Shown: positions 49,097 to 59,328, counted from the stretch's first letter. The stretch: DNA of 64,000 nucleotides from Neolewinella aurantiaca (GCF_008014675.1 NZ_VOXD01000027.1:29011-93010), one strand, 5' to 3'. The notes: generated by a model not told the origin, from the letters alone. Numbers and translations: made by a program.

Positions 49097-51244
49097 ATGC
49101 AAAAATTGTTCTTTTTCTCCTTTTTTTGTCTTTTCATCCTCTGTTCGGGGGAGCTTTCGGCCGCCGACTATTTCGTGGCGAAAACCGGAAACGATGCCAA
49201 TGACGGCTCCGGACAAAGGCCGTTTCTTACCATCGGGAAAGCTGCTGAAGTAGCGCAGGCGGGAGATGTGGTTTACATCTTTTCGGGCAGCTACGAAGAA
49301 ACCCTGCGGCCCGCCAATTCTGGCACTCCGGGGAGCCCCATTACGTTTCGGGCGGTGGAGGGGGAGCGCGTCATCCTCACCGCAATGGAGGCGCTGAATG
49401 GTTTCACTCCGGACGCAGGTGGTATCTACAAAGTTGCGGTAGACTGGGACCTGGGACAGCAAAACTTTGTGATGAATGGCTCCGCTGCGATGGACCTCGC
49501 CCGCTGGCCAAACAATACCGACGGAGACCCATTCACCCTTAATCACCTGCGCAACGACGGCGGTAGCCCGGGGGAAACCGAAATAAACGCATTCTTAACC
49601 GACAGCGATATCCCTGATTTTGACTGGACGGGGGGCTCGCTTCTGTTCTACGGCGACCGGCCGGGATCAGGCTGGACTACCTGGAAAGCATTCATCAAAT
49701 CCAGCTCCACCGGCCGTGTCAATTTCGACCTGATCAAGGATCAGGAATGGATCAGAACTTTCCATCCTCCCGCCGACGGCGGAGACTACTTCCTGGAGGG
49801 AATCAAAGATGCGTTGGACTATGAAAACGAATGGTGGTTTGATGAGCAAACCCGAACCCTGTACGTGCAACTGCCCGGGGGCGAAGCCCCCGCCGACGGC
49901 CAGGTTCAGATGCGCCGCCGCGAACTTGCCGTAGACCTCAATGGCCGCAGCTACATCAATCTGGAAGGCTTCGCCGTTTTTGGCGGCGGTATCGACATTG
50001 AAGGAGAAGGCAACCGCCTGTTCAAAATGTCGAGCTTTTACGGAAGCTACACCCGCGGAGTAACCCGTAATTTCCACGCCGAAAGTCGTGCTGTTGACGT
50101 GAAATGGAACGCTGTCAACACCGTCATCGAGCAGTGCGAAATCGCCTTCGGGGCAGGTTCCGGGGTTTGGGACAGCGGATCGGGAACAAGGATCGAAAAC
50201 AACTACATCCATGACTTTAATTTCCTGGGCGACTACGATGCGCCGCTGATGGTCAGAGGCCAGCGTGATGCTCTCGTGACCCGCAACACCATCCGAAGAG
50301 GTGGACGCGACGCGATCCAGATCATCAGCAAAAATTCACGTGTATCTTACAACGATGTCTCGGAGAGTAACCTGATTGCCGACGACTGTGCTTTGCTCTA
50401 CACCATCGGCCTTGACCTCAATATGGAAATCGATCACAACTGGTTTCACGACGCTCAGAGCAGGGGAACCCTGAAAAAAGCGGCCGGGATTTACCTGGAC
50501 AATGACCCCGGTAACGTGAAGGTGCACCACAACGTTGTTTACAACACCGAATGGTCGAGCATTCAGATGAACTGGAACGCCACCAACATTGAAATCTACA
50601 ATAATACCCTGTGGGACGGCGAAGCGGCCTTCGGGGCCTGGCACCTGGCGGGAACGGCCTTCAGCAACGTCAAAATCTGGAACACCCTGACCAATATGAA
50701 CTCACTCGAGCCTCAGGCCGACAAGCAAAACAATAAAGTACTGCAGGATAGCGCTGAGCCTTTCACCAACGAGGCTGCTCTGGATTTTACGTTAGTTTCC
50801 GGGGCTTCTGCTGTTGATTTTGGCCGCGAAATTCCCGGGTTTACCGATGGATTCATGGGAGCTGCACCTGATGCCGGTGCCTATGAATCAGGTGCCGATC
50901 GCTGGGTTGCCGGTATCGATTGGGAAATAGAGCGGGGGCCAAATGAGACCTGTTACTACCTGCCGGGAGAGGGTGAATGCAGCAGGTTTCCGGTAGCTAC
51001 GGGAAACCCTTTTTCCGGCAATTCCGGCTTGGAAATCTTCCCTAATCCGGCGTCTGAGAGGCTTCACTTCAAGGACCTCAATCCTACGGCGGTACTCCGC
51101 ATTTACGACTTCAACGGGCGGGTGGTCCGCACCTCGATCCGCTCTTCCGAATACAATGACGGGGTCGATATCAGCGGTCTGACTCCGGGGATGTACCTGA
51201 TATCCGATGGGGTAGGGGCTTCGGCAAAATTCCTTAAGCAGTAG
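49097..51244 (+). CDS. secreted right-handed beta-helix protein with T9SS tail
   Basis: 715 residues from the ATG before QKLFFFSFF, 15 codons inside the longest frame. Signal peptide to about residue 22 (LSAA). DYFVAKTGNDANDGSGQRPFLTIGKAA is the typical start of DUF1565/PL6-like parallel beta-helix proteins, and later rungs (NTVIEQCEIAFGAGSGVWDSGSG, TRIENNYIHDF, VHHNVVYN) form the helix. The end is a T9SS type A domain (EIFPNPASERLHF, GMYLISDG). It could be a polysaccharide lyase or glycosidase acting outside the cell; catalytic residues cannot be assigned by eye. Not next to the main PUL. Confidence 0.8.
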   Translation: MQKLFFFSFFCLFILCSGELSAADYFVAKTGNDANDGSGQRPFLTIGKAAEVAQAGDVVYIFSGSYEETLRPANSGTPGSPITFRAVEGERVILTAMEALNGFTPDAGGIYKVAVDWDLGQQNFVMNGSAAMDLARWPNNTDGDPFTLNHLRNDGGSPGETEINAFLTDSDIPDFDWTGGSLLFYGDRPGSGWTTWKAFIKSSSTGRVNFDLIKDQEWIRTFHPPADGGDYFLEGIKDALDYENEWWFDEQTRTLYVQLPGGEAPADGQVQMRRRELAVDLNGRSYINLEGFAVFGGGIDIEGEGNRLFKMSSFYGSYTRGVTRNFHAESRAVDVKWNAVNTVIEQCEIAFGAGSGVWDSGSGTRIENNYIHDFNFLGDYDAPLMVRGQRDALVTRNTIRRGGRDAIQIISKNSRVSYNDVSESNLIADDCALLYTIGLDLNMEIDHNWFHDAQSRGTLKKAAGIYLDNDPGNVKVHHNVVYNTEWSSIQMNWNATNIEIYNNTLWDGEAAFGAWHLAGTAFSNVKIWNTLTNMNSLEPQADKQNNKVLQDSAEPFTNEAALDFTLVSGASAVDFGREIPGFTDGFMGAAPDAGAYESGADRWVAGIDWEIERGPNETCYYLPGEGECSRFPVATGNPFSGNSGLEIFPNPASERLHFKDLNPTAVLRIYDFNGRVVRTSIRSSEYNDGVDISGLTPGMYLISDGVGASAKFLKQ

Positions 51245-51263
51245 GCAGGCGGCAGTGCTTTTG

Positions 51264-51284
51264 GGCGCGGCCGCGGGTGCAAAG
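51264..51284 (-). repeat. dispersed 20-bp element, intergenic copy
   Basis: On the minus strand TTTGCACCCGCGGCCGCGCC, one change from consensus, 20 bp after the beta-helix stop codon in a convergent region, so it is not promoter-linked here. Confidence 0.8.
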
Positions 51285-51389
51285 ACGGTTAATGTACCAC
51301 GGGATCACCAGCTGGCGGTGGTCCCGTGTATAAGCAAGCCACTCCGACGCCAGCTGCAAAACCGATAACCGGCCGTGGACGCGCTTTGC

Positions 51390-51812
51390 TCAAAGTCTTG
51401 CCCCTTCGCGGGCTACGTGAACCAGGAGGAGGGTGCAGCACACCCTCAGCCCTGCGTAAAGCCAGGGCAGCGTTTGCACAATTGCCGTTGTGATGAAACC
51501 TTTATTGTAACCCGTCATGTTGAGCGTCATCGCCGCTTCGGGAATACCGAAGGTGAGCCATTCGAAGATCAGGCCAGCAATATATCCCGCTACGATCAGC
51601 AGGTTCATGCTTGTGTTTTTCCAGGAGTAGTAACGGAACAGGACCAGAAGGATGAGGCCAATGGCCCAGAGCAATTGTGGTCGGCCTGACGAGAGTAATG
51701 GTTCGTCGGACAGCATGTAAAAGATGGTTCCGCACATCAGATGAACCGCGGCGGCGGTTACTATTCCGGCTTTGCTGTCGGAGAAACGGTACTGCTGAAT
51801 CCGGGTTTCCAT
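51390..51812 (-). CDS. small four-helix membrane protein of unknown function
   Basis: 140 residues with four hydrophobic helices (about 17-35, 47-62, 70-87 and 112-133) and short loops. No family is recognised. The charged N-terminus (METRIQQYRFSDSKAG) and C-terminal HVAREGARL are likely cytoplasmic. Monocistronic, between two dispersed-element copies. Confidence 0.6.
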   Translation of the reverse strand: METRIQQYRFSDSKAGIVTAAAVHLMCGTIFYMLSDEPLLSSGRPQLLWAIGLILLVLFRYYSWKNTSMNLLIVAGYIAGLIFEWLTFGIPEAAMTLNMTGYNKGFITTAIVQTLPWLYAGLRVCCTLLLVHVAREGARL

Positions 51813-51914
51813 GACGGTATGGTTGGGTAATTATAGTCTACGTAATTTAACGAAAAATCGGGTATTGCGCCAATTCATTCGACCAATGGAGGAGGAAGGC
51901 AGACCGTAAACTCT

Positions 51915-51935
51915 CTTTGCACCTGCGGCCCCGCC
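51915..51935 (+). repeat. dispersed 20-bp element, intergenic copy
   Basis: TTTGCACCTGCGGCCCCGCC, one change from consensus, 90 bp upstream of the chosen start of the GNAT-nitrilase gene. The longest frame of that gene begins inside this element. Confidence 0.8.
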
Positions 51936-52024
51936 CTGCTATTCGTAACCAGCCACAAATACTTTTCGGAACCCGCACAAATGCCTGGCGCTGCCGTTTA
52001 ATTGTTTCAACTAAGTGTCAGCGA

Positions 52025-53602
52025 ATGCAAACCCCCACGCAAGTAACCAATATACCCGGCGAAAGCCCTGAAATCGAAAAGATCGAACTTAAGTACCTGA
52101 GCATTCAGGAGTACCAGCAACTCCGTGAACTGATGGAGGAGGCCTACGCCGTTTTGCCCGATTCAGCCTGGGAGCGCGAAGAGATTCAACGGCTCATCGA
52201 TTGCTTCCCCGACGGGCAAATTGCTATTCTCATCGACGGGCAACTCGCTGGTTGTGCCCTCAGCATCATCATCGATTACTCGAAGTTTTCCGACAATCAC
52301 ACGTACGGGGAAATTACCGGTAACTATACCTTCAGCACACATACTGAAGAAGGAAACCTGCTCTACGGAATCGATGTATTCGTTGCGCCTGAGTTCCGCG
52401 GACTTCGTCTCGGTCGGCGCATGTACGACTACCGTAAAGAATTGTGCGAAAAACTCAACCTCGAAGGCATTCTCTTTGGTGGTCGTCTGCCGCAGTACCA
52501 CCTCTACGCCGAAGAGATGGGACCGCGTGGCTACATCGAAAAAGTGAAGGCGCGGGAAATTCACGACCCTGTCCTTAATTTTCAGTTTGCTAACGACTTC
52601 TACGTAAAAAAGGTAATCAAAGGTTACCTGGAAGGGGACGCCCACAGCATGGAATACGCTGCGCTGCTGATGTGGAACAACGTACTGTATACCGCCCCTA
52701 CCAAGGAGTTGAAAACAGAAAAAAGCGTGGTCCGGCTTGGCTTGGTGCAGTGGCAAATGAGACCCTACAGAACCCTGGATGTTCTGATAGAACAGATGGA
52801 GTATTTCGTCCAGACGGTGAGCAACTACCGGTCTGATTTTGCTCTGTTTCCTGAGTTTTTTAATGCTCCGCTGATGGCGGAATACAACGACCTTTCGGAA
52901 CCGGATGCAATTCGGAAGCTGGCTGAATTTACGGAGCCGATTATGCGTAAATTCAGTGAATTTTCGATCCAGTACAACATCAACATCATCACGGGGTCTA
53001 TGCCTTCGGTCGAAAATGGTGCGCTCTACAACGTTGGATACCTGTGCAAGCGTGACGGTACCATCGAGAAATTTTATAAACTACACGTTACCCCGGACGA
53101 AGCCAAAGTATGGGGTATGACCGGCGGAAACCTGGTAAGAACATTTGATACCGACTGCGGCAAAATCGGTATTGTAGTCTGCTACGACGTGGAATTCCCG
53201 GAGTTGCCCCGTATCATGGCGGAAGACGGTATGAATATCCTGTTCGTGCCGTTCCTGACCGACACCCAGAACGCTTACAGTCGCGTGCGTCACTGTGCCC
53301 AGGCACGAGCCATCGAAAACGAATGTTACGTCGCCATCGCAGGATCGGTCGGAAATTTACCGAAAGTGCACAATATGGACATACAGTACGCCCAGTCGAT
53401 GGTGTTCACGCCGTGTGATTTTGCCTTCCCCAGTAACGGTGTAAAAGCGGAAGCGACACCGAATACGGAGATGATCCTCGTTGCTGATGTGGATTTAGAC
53501 CTGCTTAAGGAACTGCACGAGCATGGTTCCGTACATAATCTGCGCGACCGGCGGACGGATGTTTATCGTCTGGAGTTGAAGGGCAAGGCCAGCAGAGAGT
53601 AA
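52025..53602 (+). CDS. GNAT acetyltransferase - carbon-nitrogen hydrolase fusion
   Basis: 525 residues from the ATG before QTPTQVTN, 36 codons inside the longest frame whose start lies in a repeat. The N-terminal third (~20-200) is a GNAT fold with the acetyl-CoA loop FRGLRLGRRMYDYR. The rest is a nitrilase-superfamily amidase with triad Glu (FPEFFNAPL), Lys (FYKLHVTP) and Cys (VVCYDVEFPE). This exact two-domain protein is known as a conserved family in Bacteroidota and others; the substrate is uncertain. The two activities could acylate and cleave the same amide or amine metabolite. Confidence 0.9.
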   Translation: MQTPTQVTNIPGESPEIEKIELKYLSIQEYQQLRELMEEAYAVLPDSAWEREEIQRLIDCFPDGQIAILIDGQLAGCALSIIIDYSKFSDNHTYGEITGNYTFSTHTEEGNLLYGIDVFVAPEFRGLRLGRRMYDYRKELCEKLNLEGILFGGRLPQYHLYAEEMGPRGYIEKVKAREIHDPVLNFQFANDFYVKKVIKGYLEGDAHSMEYAALLMWNNVLYTAPTKELKTEKSVVRLGLVQWQMRPYRTLDVLIEQMEYFVQTVSNYRSDFALFPEFFNAPLMAEYNDLSEPDAIRKLAEFTEPIMRKFSEFSIQYNINIITGSMPSVENGALYNVGYLCKRDGTIEKFYKLHVTPDEAKVWGMTGGNLVRTFDTDCGKIGIVVCYDVEFPELPRIMAEDGMNILFVPFLTDTQNAYSRVRHCAQARAIENECYVAIAGSVGNLPKVHNMDIQYAQSMVFTPCDFAFPSNGVKAEATPNTEMILVADVDLDLLKELHEHGSVHNLRDRRTDVYRLELKGKASRE

Positions 53603-53714
53603 AACGTGAAGATTTTCCGGAGCTGTATCAGCGGTCTGTCTTAGGGCAGGATACTTTTTTCTTCGTAGAAAGGGTTTTTCTTTTGCCAACTTCCACACTT
53701 AAACATTCCGGAAT

Positions 53715-55007
53715 ATGCAACGAACGCTTTTCTCCCTGCTGATCCTATTTGCTCACATTGCTTTTCTGCAAGCGCAAACTGCGGACCTGCGGGTGCGCCT
53801 GCTGAATATGCCAGGCGTAAGCATCGAAATGATAACGCCTGGCAAAGGAGACGGAGATATCTACGAGCTGATGGTCCGTCAGATGATCGATCATGAGGAT
53901 AGCCTGAAGGGTTTTTTCTACCAGAAAGTTTACCTCAATCATGTCGGCTATGATCGTCCGGCGGTCATCGTTACTGAAGGGTATAACCGCGACCGGCCCC
54001 GAACCTACGAACTGACCAGGTTGCTGAACGCGAACCAGATTCAGGTGGAACACCGCTTTTTTGGTAAGAGCGTACCGGATTCTATGGATTATCGTTTCCT
54101 GAACCTCAAACAGGCAACTGCTGATTTACACCATATCCGCCAGCTACTGGGGGAGGTTTACGAGCAAAAATGGATCAGCACCGGCATCAGTAAGGGCGGA
54201 GCAACCACCATCTTTTACCGCTACTTTTACCCCGACGATGTCGCAGTCAGCGTTCCTTACGTTGCTCCCATCAACCGCGCTTACGAAGAGACGCGTTTGT
54301 ACACTTTTCTGGATACCATAGGGAGTGAGGCCTGCCGGATGGATATTGATGCTTTCCAGCGCCGGATGCTGAGGAACAGAGAAGAAATATTGCCTTTGTT
54401 GAAGTTTTACAGCCTTGGTGCCCGGACCAGTTATACTTATCTTAACCTGGAGCAAGCCTTTGAATACGCTGTACTGGAATATCCTTTTTCTTTCTGGCAG
54501 TATGGCCAGGATTGCAGTAAGATTCCTACCGTAGATACGCCTCTTCACGAGGCGCTTATTTACCTTTTGGAAGTATCCGGTATCGATTTTTTCAGCGACG
54601 CATCGGTAGACCAGTATGTTTCTCATTATTACCAGTCGGCCACCGAAATGGGATACTACGGCTACCGGACAAAACCGTTCGAAGACCTCATCGAAACCCT
54701 GCCGACTGGTCAAAATCCGATGGCGCTTTTCTTCCCGAAGCCTATGACGGATGCTTTTAATGGTGAATTGCTGAAAAAGGTTAACGAATGGTTGGCTGGC
54801 AATCAGGCCAATCAAATGGCTTATATTTACGGAGGCGTTGATACTTGGACGGGCAGTGCAGTCCCAGAAAACGACAAGGTAGATGCCGAATGGTTCGTAC
54901 TGCCGGGGAAGCACCACGGCAACGCCAGGATAAAGGGAATGACGGAAGCCGAATATGAGCGCTTCGTTGCTTGCCTGGAACGCTGGTTAGAATTGGAATT
55001 GGATTAG
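53715..55007 (+). CDS. secreted S37-type peptidase (PS-10/tripeptidyl aminopeptidase-like)
   Basis: 430 residues with a signal peptide (to ~LQAQ, residue 21). The alpha/beta-hydrolase fold has nucleophile Ser159 in TGISKGG, preceded by VEHRFFGKS, and a C-terminal DTWTGSAVPENDKVDAEWFVLPGKHHG carrying the likely Asp and His. This matches the S37 (PS-10) family related to S28 prolyl peptidases. It probably removes N-terminal peptides in the periplasm. It is followed 27 bp later by a serine hydrolase gene, likely one operon. Confidence 0.83.
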   Translation: MQRTLFSLLILFAHIAFLQAQTADLRVRLLNMPGVSIEMITPGKGDGDIYELMVRQMIDHEDSLKGFFYQKVYLNHVGYDRPAVIVTEGYNRDRPRTYELTRLLNANQIQVEHRFFGKSVPDSMDYRFLNLKQATADLHHIRQLLGEVYEQKWISTGISKGGATTIFYRYFYPDDVAVSVPYVAPINRAYEETRLYTFLDTIGSEACRMDIDAFQRRMLRNREEILPLLKFYSLGARTSYTYLNLEQAFEYAVLEYPFSFWQYGQDCSKIPTVDTPLHEALIYLLEVSGIDFFSDASVDQYVSHYYQSATEMGYYGYRTKPFEDLIETLPTGQNPMALFFPKPMTDAFNGELLKKVNEWLAGNQANQMAYIYGGVDTWTGSAVPENDKVDAEWFVLPGKHHGNARIKGMTEAEYERFVACLERWLELELD

Positions 55008-55034
55008 GATTGTACCCCGATAAACCTGTACGTT

Positions 55035-56342
55035 ATGACAAAAGCCAAGTACCTCTTTGCGCTTATGCTGCTGCCGTGCGCGCTCTGCGCGCAAGCAAGC
55101 TATTTCCCACCCACCAATTCGTTCAACTGGGATACCATCTCCCTGGAAGAAGCCGGTTTTTGCGCCGACAACGAGCAAGCGCTCTACGATTACCTTGAGG
55201 AGACCAACACCGATGCTTTCCTCTTGCTCAAGGACGGAAAGATTGTGATGGAGCAATACTTCGGCAACTTCACCCGCTTCTCGTCTCATCTATGGAATTC
55301 CGCCGGAAAATCATTGATGGCGTTTACGGCCGGCATTGCAGTCGGGCTGGATTCTCTTAACGTAGAAGACCCGGTTGCCGACTACCTTGGGACCGGCTGG
55401 ACCAATTGCCCGGAAACCGAAGCCGCCATCCGGGTGATTCACCAACTTACGATGACCAGCGGACTGTCTGATCAAACAATCGAACTGTTCTGTACCGACC
55501 CCGAATGCCTGGTATGTCTGGCGACGCCCGGAGAGCGATGGGCCTATCATAACGGCCCCTACACTTTGCTGGGCGAAGTGATTGAATCTGCCGTTGAACA
55601 AGACTTGAACGATTTCATCGACGATCGTATTCAGGCCCTGACGGGGATAACGGGAAGCTTCTCTTACCTTGGCGACAACAGAATCTACCTGAGCAATGCA
55701 AGGGCAATGGCCCGGTTCGGGCTTCTGGTTGCGAACGAAGGGACTTGGGACGGCACTCCCGTTATCAATGATCCGGAATATTTTCGGGCTATGATCAATA
55801 GCTCGCAGGACATCAACCCCTCTTACGGCTACCTTTGGTGGCTTAACGGAAAAGACAATTACCGGTTGCCGAGCTTGCAAACTGATTTTCCGGGCCCCAT
55901 TATGACCGAAGCCCCCGCCGAAACGATTGCCGCGATCGGGAAGAACGGGCAAATCATCAACGTGGTTCCATCGCAAGGGCTGGTAATGGTCCGCATGGGA
56001 GGGAGCCCAAGTGATGATTCATTAGTGCCGACATTCTACAACGATTCTATCTGGTCCAGAATCAACGCGCTGTCCTGTACTACGACAATTGAAAACCGGG
56101 TCGATGTTTCGACCCTTAGGGTATTTCCCAACCCCGCAGCTGAAGAGATCCGGGTCTCTGCAACCAAAGCCATGCTTAGGGGCGCGATTTATAACTATGC
56201 CGGAGACCTGCTTCGGGAGGCGCCCGTTACGGGCGCGACCGACGCAAGCATATCCCTCGCCGGACTGCCGGCGGGTTTATTACTCGTCCGCATCGGCTTT
56301 GCCGATGGCTCGTACCGCTGGGAAAGGGTAGTACGGCAGTAA
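55035..56342 (+). CDS. secreted beta-lactamase-fold serine hydrolase with T9SS tail
   Basis: 435 residues: signal peptide to ~CAQ (residue 20), then a class C beta-lactamase/penicillin-binding fold with SAGK (Ser89, Lys92) and the second motif YHN (Tyr171-Asn173). The C-terminal ~75 residues are a T9SS type A domain (VFPNPAAEEIRV, GLLLVRIGFADGS). The protein is likely a secreted esterase or D-aminopeptidase rather than an antibiotic-resistance enzyme. Co-directional with the S37 peptidase. Confidence 0.85.
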   Translation: MTKAKYLFALMLLPCALCAQASYFPPTNSFNWDTISLEEAGFCADNEQALYDYLEETNTDAFLLLKDGKIVMEQYFGNFTRFSSHLWNSAGKSLMAFTAGIAVGLDSLNVEDPVADYLGTGWTNCPETEAAIRVIHQLTMTSGLSDQTIELFCTDPECLVCLATPGERWAYHNGPYTLLGEVIESAVEQDLNDFIDDRIQALTGITGSFSYLGDNRIYLSNARAMARFGLLVANEGTWDGTPVINDPEYFRAMINSSQDINPSYGYLWWLNGKDNYRLPSLQTDFPGPIMTEAPAETIAAIGKNGQIINVVPSQGLVMVRMGGSPSDDSLVPTFYNDSIWSRINALSCTTTIENRVDVSTLRVFPNPAAEEIRVSATKAMLRGAIYNYAGDLLREAPVTGATDASISLAGLPAGLLLVRIGFADGSYRWERVVRQ

Positions 56343-56351
56343 AAGAATCGC

Positions 56352-57521
56352 TTAAAAGAAACTGCGCACCTTATCAACGATATAAGCGAGAGTGGCCTCG
56401 TCGAATTCAGAGTGCATAGGCAGAGAGATGACCTCTTTGCATAGCAAATCTGTAACGGGCAGAAAATCAATATCGTTGGCCGCTGTTCCACGGAAAGCTT
56501 CCTGGTCGTAGAGGGGAACGGGGTAGTAGATCATACTCGGAATTCCAGCTGCTTTCAGGTGTTCCTGCAGCGCATCCCGACGACCTCCATCGATACGCAA
56601 GGTGTACTGGTGGAAGACATGGGTGCTGTTCTCCTGGCGGGCGGGCGTCAGCAAACCTTCCAGCCCCTGAAGGTGAGCATCGTAGTAATCGGCAGCCTGG
56701 CGGCGGCGATCGCAGTAGCCCTCTAGGCGGGGGAGTTTGCAGTTTAAAACTGCAGCCTGAATAGAATCCAGGCGACTGTTACATCCTACTACATCGTGGT
56801 AGTAACGACGGCTCTGCCCGTGGTTGGCCACCTTGCGCAGCTCATCCGCTAGTTCTTTGCTATTGGTATTGATGGCACCTCCGTCTCCGTAAGCACCAAG
56901 GTTTTTGCTTGGGTAGAAACTCGTGCAACCGATATCTCCGATAGCGCCAGTACGAACACGGCGGCCGTCGGAAAAAGTGTACACCGCGCCAATAGACTGT
57001 GCGTTGTCTTCCACAATGTGGAGGCTGTGCTCGTTGGCCAGTGCGATAATGGGCTCCATATCGCAGCTCTGCCCGAACATATGGACGGGAATGATGGCCT
57101 TGGTCCGCGGGGTAATGGCAGCTTCAATATCTTCGGCACGAATGTTGAACGTACGCGGATCTACATCTACCATGACCGGGCTCAGGCGGAGAAGAGCGAT
57201 GATTTCAGCGGAGGCGACATAAGTAAAGGCAGGAACGATGACTTCGTCTCCCGGCTCAAGGCCCAGGGCCATCAGTGCGATCTGCAGTGCATCTGTGCCG
57301 TTGGCACAGGGAATCACGTGCTGAACACCCAGGAAATCCTCCAGTCCGGCCTGGAACTGTTTTACTGCAGGGCCATTTATGAAGGCTCCGCTACGCACTA
57401 CATCGAGAATTGCCTGATCCACTTCTTCCTGCATGGCTGTATATTGGGCCTTCAGGTCTACCATCTGGATGTTGGTGGGAGGAACAGAAGTGTTTTCAGG
57501 GGTGCTTGTGGTGGTAGCCAT
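56352..57521 (-). CDS. DegT/DnrJ/EryC1/StrS aminotransferase
   Basis: 389 residues from the ATG before ATTTSTPENTS. The promoter box at 57543-57550 overlaps the longer frame's start, which supports the internal start. A PLP-dependent sugar aminotransferase: Lys206 in TSFYPSKNLGAYGDGG forms the internal aldimine, with EDNAQSIGAVY upstream. These enzymes aminate keto-sugars for surface polysaccharides. No other nucleotide-sugar genes flank it; monocistronic. Confidence 0.92.
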   Translation of the reverse strand: MATTTSTPENTSVPPTNIQMVDLKAQYTAMQEEVDQAILDVVRSGAFINGPAVKQFQAGLEDFLGVQHVIPCANGTDALQIALMALGLEPGDEVIVPAFTYVASAEIIALLRLSPVMVDVDPRTFNIRAEDIEAAITPRTKAIIPVHMFGQSCDMEPIIALANEHSLHIVEDNAQSIGAVYTFSDGRRVRTGAIGDIGCTSFYPSKNLGAYGDGGAINTNSKELADELRKVANHGQSRRYYHDVVGCNSRLDSIQAAVLNCKLPRLEGYCDRRRQAADYYDAHLQGLEGLLTPARQENSTHVFHQYTLRIDGGRRDALQEHLKAAGIPSMIYYPVPLYDQEAFRGTAANDIDFLPVTDLLCKEVISLPMHSEFDEATLAYIVDKVRSFF

Positions 57522-57542
57522 GATCAGGATAGTTTTGTGGCG

Positions 57543-57550
57543 CAAAGGTA
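57543..57550 (-). promoter_or_regulatory. -7 element of the aminotransferase gene
   Basis: On the minus strand TACCTTTG ends 21 nt before the ATG at 57521, giving a predicted leader of roughly 15 nt. Confidence 0.5.
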
Positions 57551-57783
57551 GTGCTTCGTGCTTCTTTAAAATCTTCGCTATGTAAAATTATCAATCAGGA
57601 GAGCAAATACATCCTGTTCCGGATCGGTTGAATACTTATACTCACCTCATGTGACCGAGGGGAGTATCCATCTGGGATTGTTGGGTTGGCTGCGCCCCGG
57701 AACTTCTGTCGACAAAGCCCCTGACTTCGTAGATTGTTCTTTGTGCGTAACTCAGGATTAACTTTATTTGTCACATAATCAAA

Positions 57784-58107
57784 ATGTACCTAATCATGGC
57801 CAAAACACGGATGACCCCCTTCAGCCGATTGCTCCTTTTTCTGCTGGTATTCCTTCCCCTTGCTTATTTTGGAGCTAGCTATTACAACGGTGAAGATCCG
57901 GTTGCCAACATCAAGAATGCACTCGGGATGAACGATAGCCCTCGTACAGAGCAACCTTCGGGCAGTACTACCTCTAACAGTTCCGACAATAAGCCTGCCA
58001 CTTTTGAAAACGTACAAGACCTCCGCGATGAGATCACCGAGCTCAAGGTAGACCTGGCAGTTACGAAAGAAAAACTTGCCCGGTGTCAGGCCGATAACGT
58101 GGAATAG
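57784..58107 (+). CDS. small membrane-anchored coiled-coil protein
   Basis: 107 residues (103 if the ATG before AKTRMTP is used). An N-terminal membrane helix (about 16-35), a Ser/Thr/Asn-rich linker, and a C-terminal coiled coil (DLRDEITELKVDLAVTKEKL). No family is recognised. It precedes a membrane protein gene by 84 bp on the same strand. About 240 bp upstream, between it and the aminotransferase, holds no gene. Confidence 0.6.
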   Translation: MYLIMAKTRMTPFSRLLLFLLVFLPLAYFGASYYNGEDPVANIKNALGMNDSPRTEQPSGSTTSNSSDNKPATFENVQDLRDEITELKVDLAVTKEKLARCQADNVE

Positions 58108-58191
58108 AAAACAATACTACAAGTCGGGTGAGGAGCAGGGGGCTTTGTCGGTCTCCTGCTCTTCAGGCCCTGCACTCGCTACAGCTTTCAA

Positions 58192-59049
58192 ATGCATCGT
58201 CTCAAACTATCCATACACGAGTTTTTCTATACCCTTCTGGCGTTTCCCCGCGCCTGGCGCTTCATGCGCAATCATCGCCTTTGGGAGGGACTGCGTGAAT
58301 ACGGCTGGGTAGCCCGTTCGCTGGTTGGAATCGGTGTTTTCGGAGCTGCTTATGTGATCTTCGAAGCGGTAGACTGGTACGATCATCATGCTGATGCGCC
58401 GCTTTCAGCCATGATGAGCGGGGAAAGCCTCTTTCTGCAATGGTTCAACGAACTTACGGGCTCCTTCTCGGAAGGGCTGCTCAACTGGGTAACCCTCATA
58501 TTACTTGAGGTGGTAATCTACCATTTCATGCGCAGGACGCTGCAGATTGTCCTTAAGAAGAACGTCGAGAATGCTCACACTTTCAAGCCTTTCGTAAATG
58601 CCCAGATTCGTATGATTATGGTGTCTACCGTAGCTTTGGTAGGCGAGGCACTCATCCTCAACGCTGGGGAAATGATTACTGATGGCCCGGTTTTCTGGCT
58701 GTTCTCACTCTTCATCCGCTCTACGATGCTGGGGTACGTGATCGCTGATAACTACAACGAACAATTCGGACTATCCATCGATCAAAGCCGCAGACACTTG
58801 TACCGCGGCTATATCGGTATCTGTTTCGGCCTTGGGTTGCCGCTTCTGCTAATGATGAAGGTCCCGTTCTTCGGCACTGTACTGGGCCCACTGGTAACTT
58901 CGGTAACGGCTGCTATCGTGCTGCGCGAGAAAAGTGATTTGCACATCATCGGGTACCAGATGAACGAAAAAGAAAGAGCTGCCGCGGAAAAGAAGGCCGC
59001 AAAAAAAGCCCGAAAGCTTCAAAAGAAGCGACAACGCTCTGTTGCTTAG
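58192..59049 (+). CDS. multi-pass membrane protein of unknown function
   Basis: 285 residues with about five or six hydrophobic helices (around 43-63, 95-115, 145-165, 172-192, 205-225 and 228-240) and a highly basic, Ala/Lys-rich C-terminal tail (EKKAAKKARKLQKKRQRSVA) that is probably cytoplasmic and could bind nucleic acid or membrane phosphate groups. I cannot assign a family. Last chromosomal gene before tRNA-Ala. Confidence 0.65.
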   Translation: MHRLKLSIHEFFYTLLAFPRAWRFMRNHRLWEGLREYGWVARSLVGIGVFGAAYVIFEAVDWYDHHADAPLSAMMSGESLFLQWFNELTGSFSEGLLNWVTLILLEVVIYHFMRRTLQIVLKKNVENAHTFKPFVNAQIRMIMVSTVALVGEALILNAGEMITDGPVFWLFSLFIRSTMLGYVIADNYNEQFGLSIDQSRRHLYRGYIGICFGLGLPLLLMMKVPFFGTVLGPLVTSVTAAIVLREKSDLHIIGYQMNEKERAAAEKKAAKKARKLQKKRQRSVA

Positions 59050-59183
59050 GCAGGTACAACGACCAAGGATACCAGAGCGGCAATGAAAAATCAGAAACTT
59101 TTACGAAAGGCTTTGATGTTAAAGAATCACCGCATATATTTGCGTCCGCTTAAAGAAGTTAGCCGCTTTAAGACACTCCAAAT

Positions 59184-59257
<74 letters not shown>

Positions 59258-59295
59258 CAAGGCTTTTGGCCGATTTCTTTCCACAATTTACAAAA

Positions 59296-59328
59296 AGTGG
59301 CAAAAGAAAGTGGCAAAAAGTGGCAAAA
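59296..59328. repeat. three direct repeats AGTGGCAAAA
   Basis: Copies at 59296-59305, 59309-59318 and 59319-59328, just past the tRNA-Ala 3' end. They could be arm-type recombinase sites or merely remnants of an attachment region. No integrase gene is in view. Confidence 0.6.

Noticed and set aside
59296..59328. AGTGGCAAAA triplicate as CRISPR
   Set aside because: Units are 10 bp with 0-3 bp between them and no spacers; no cas genes are present.
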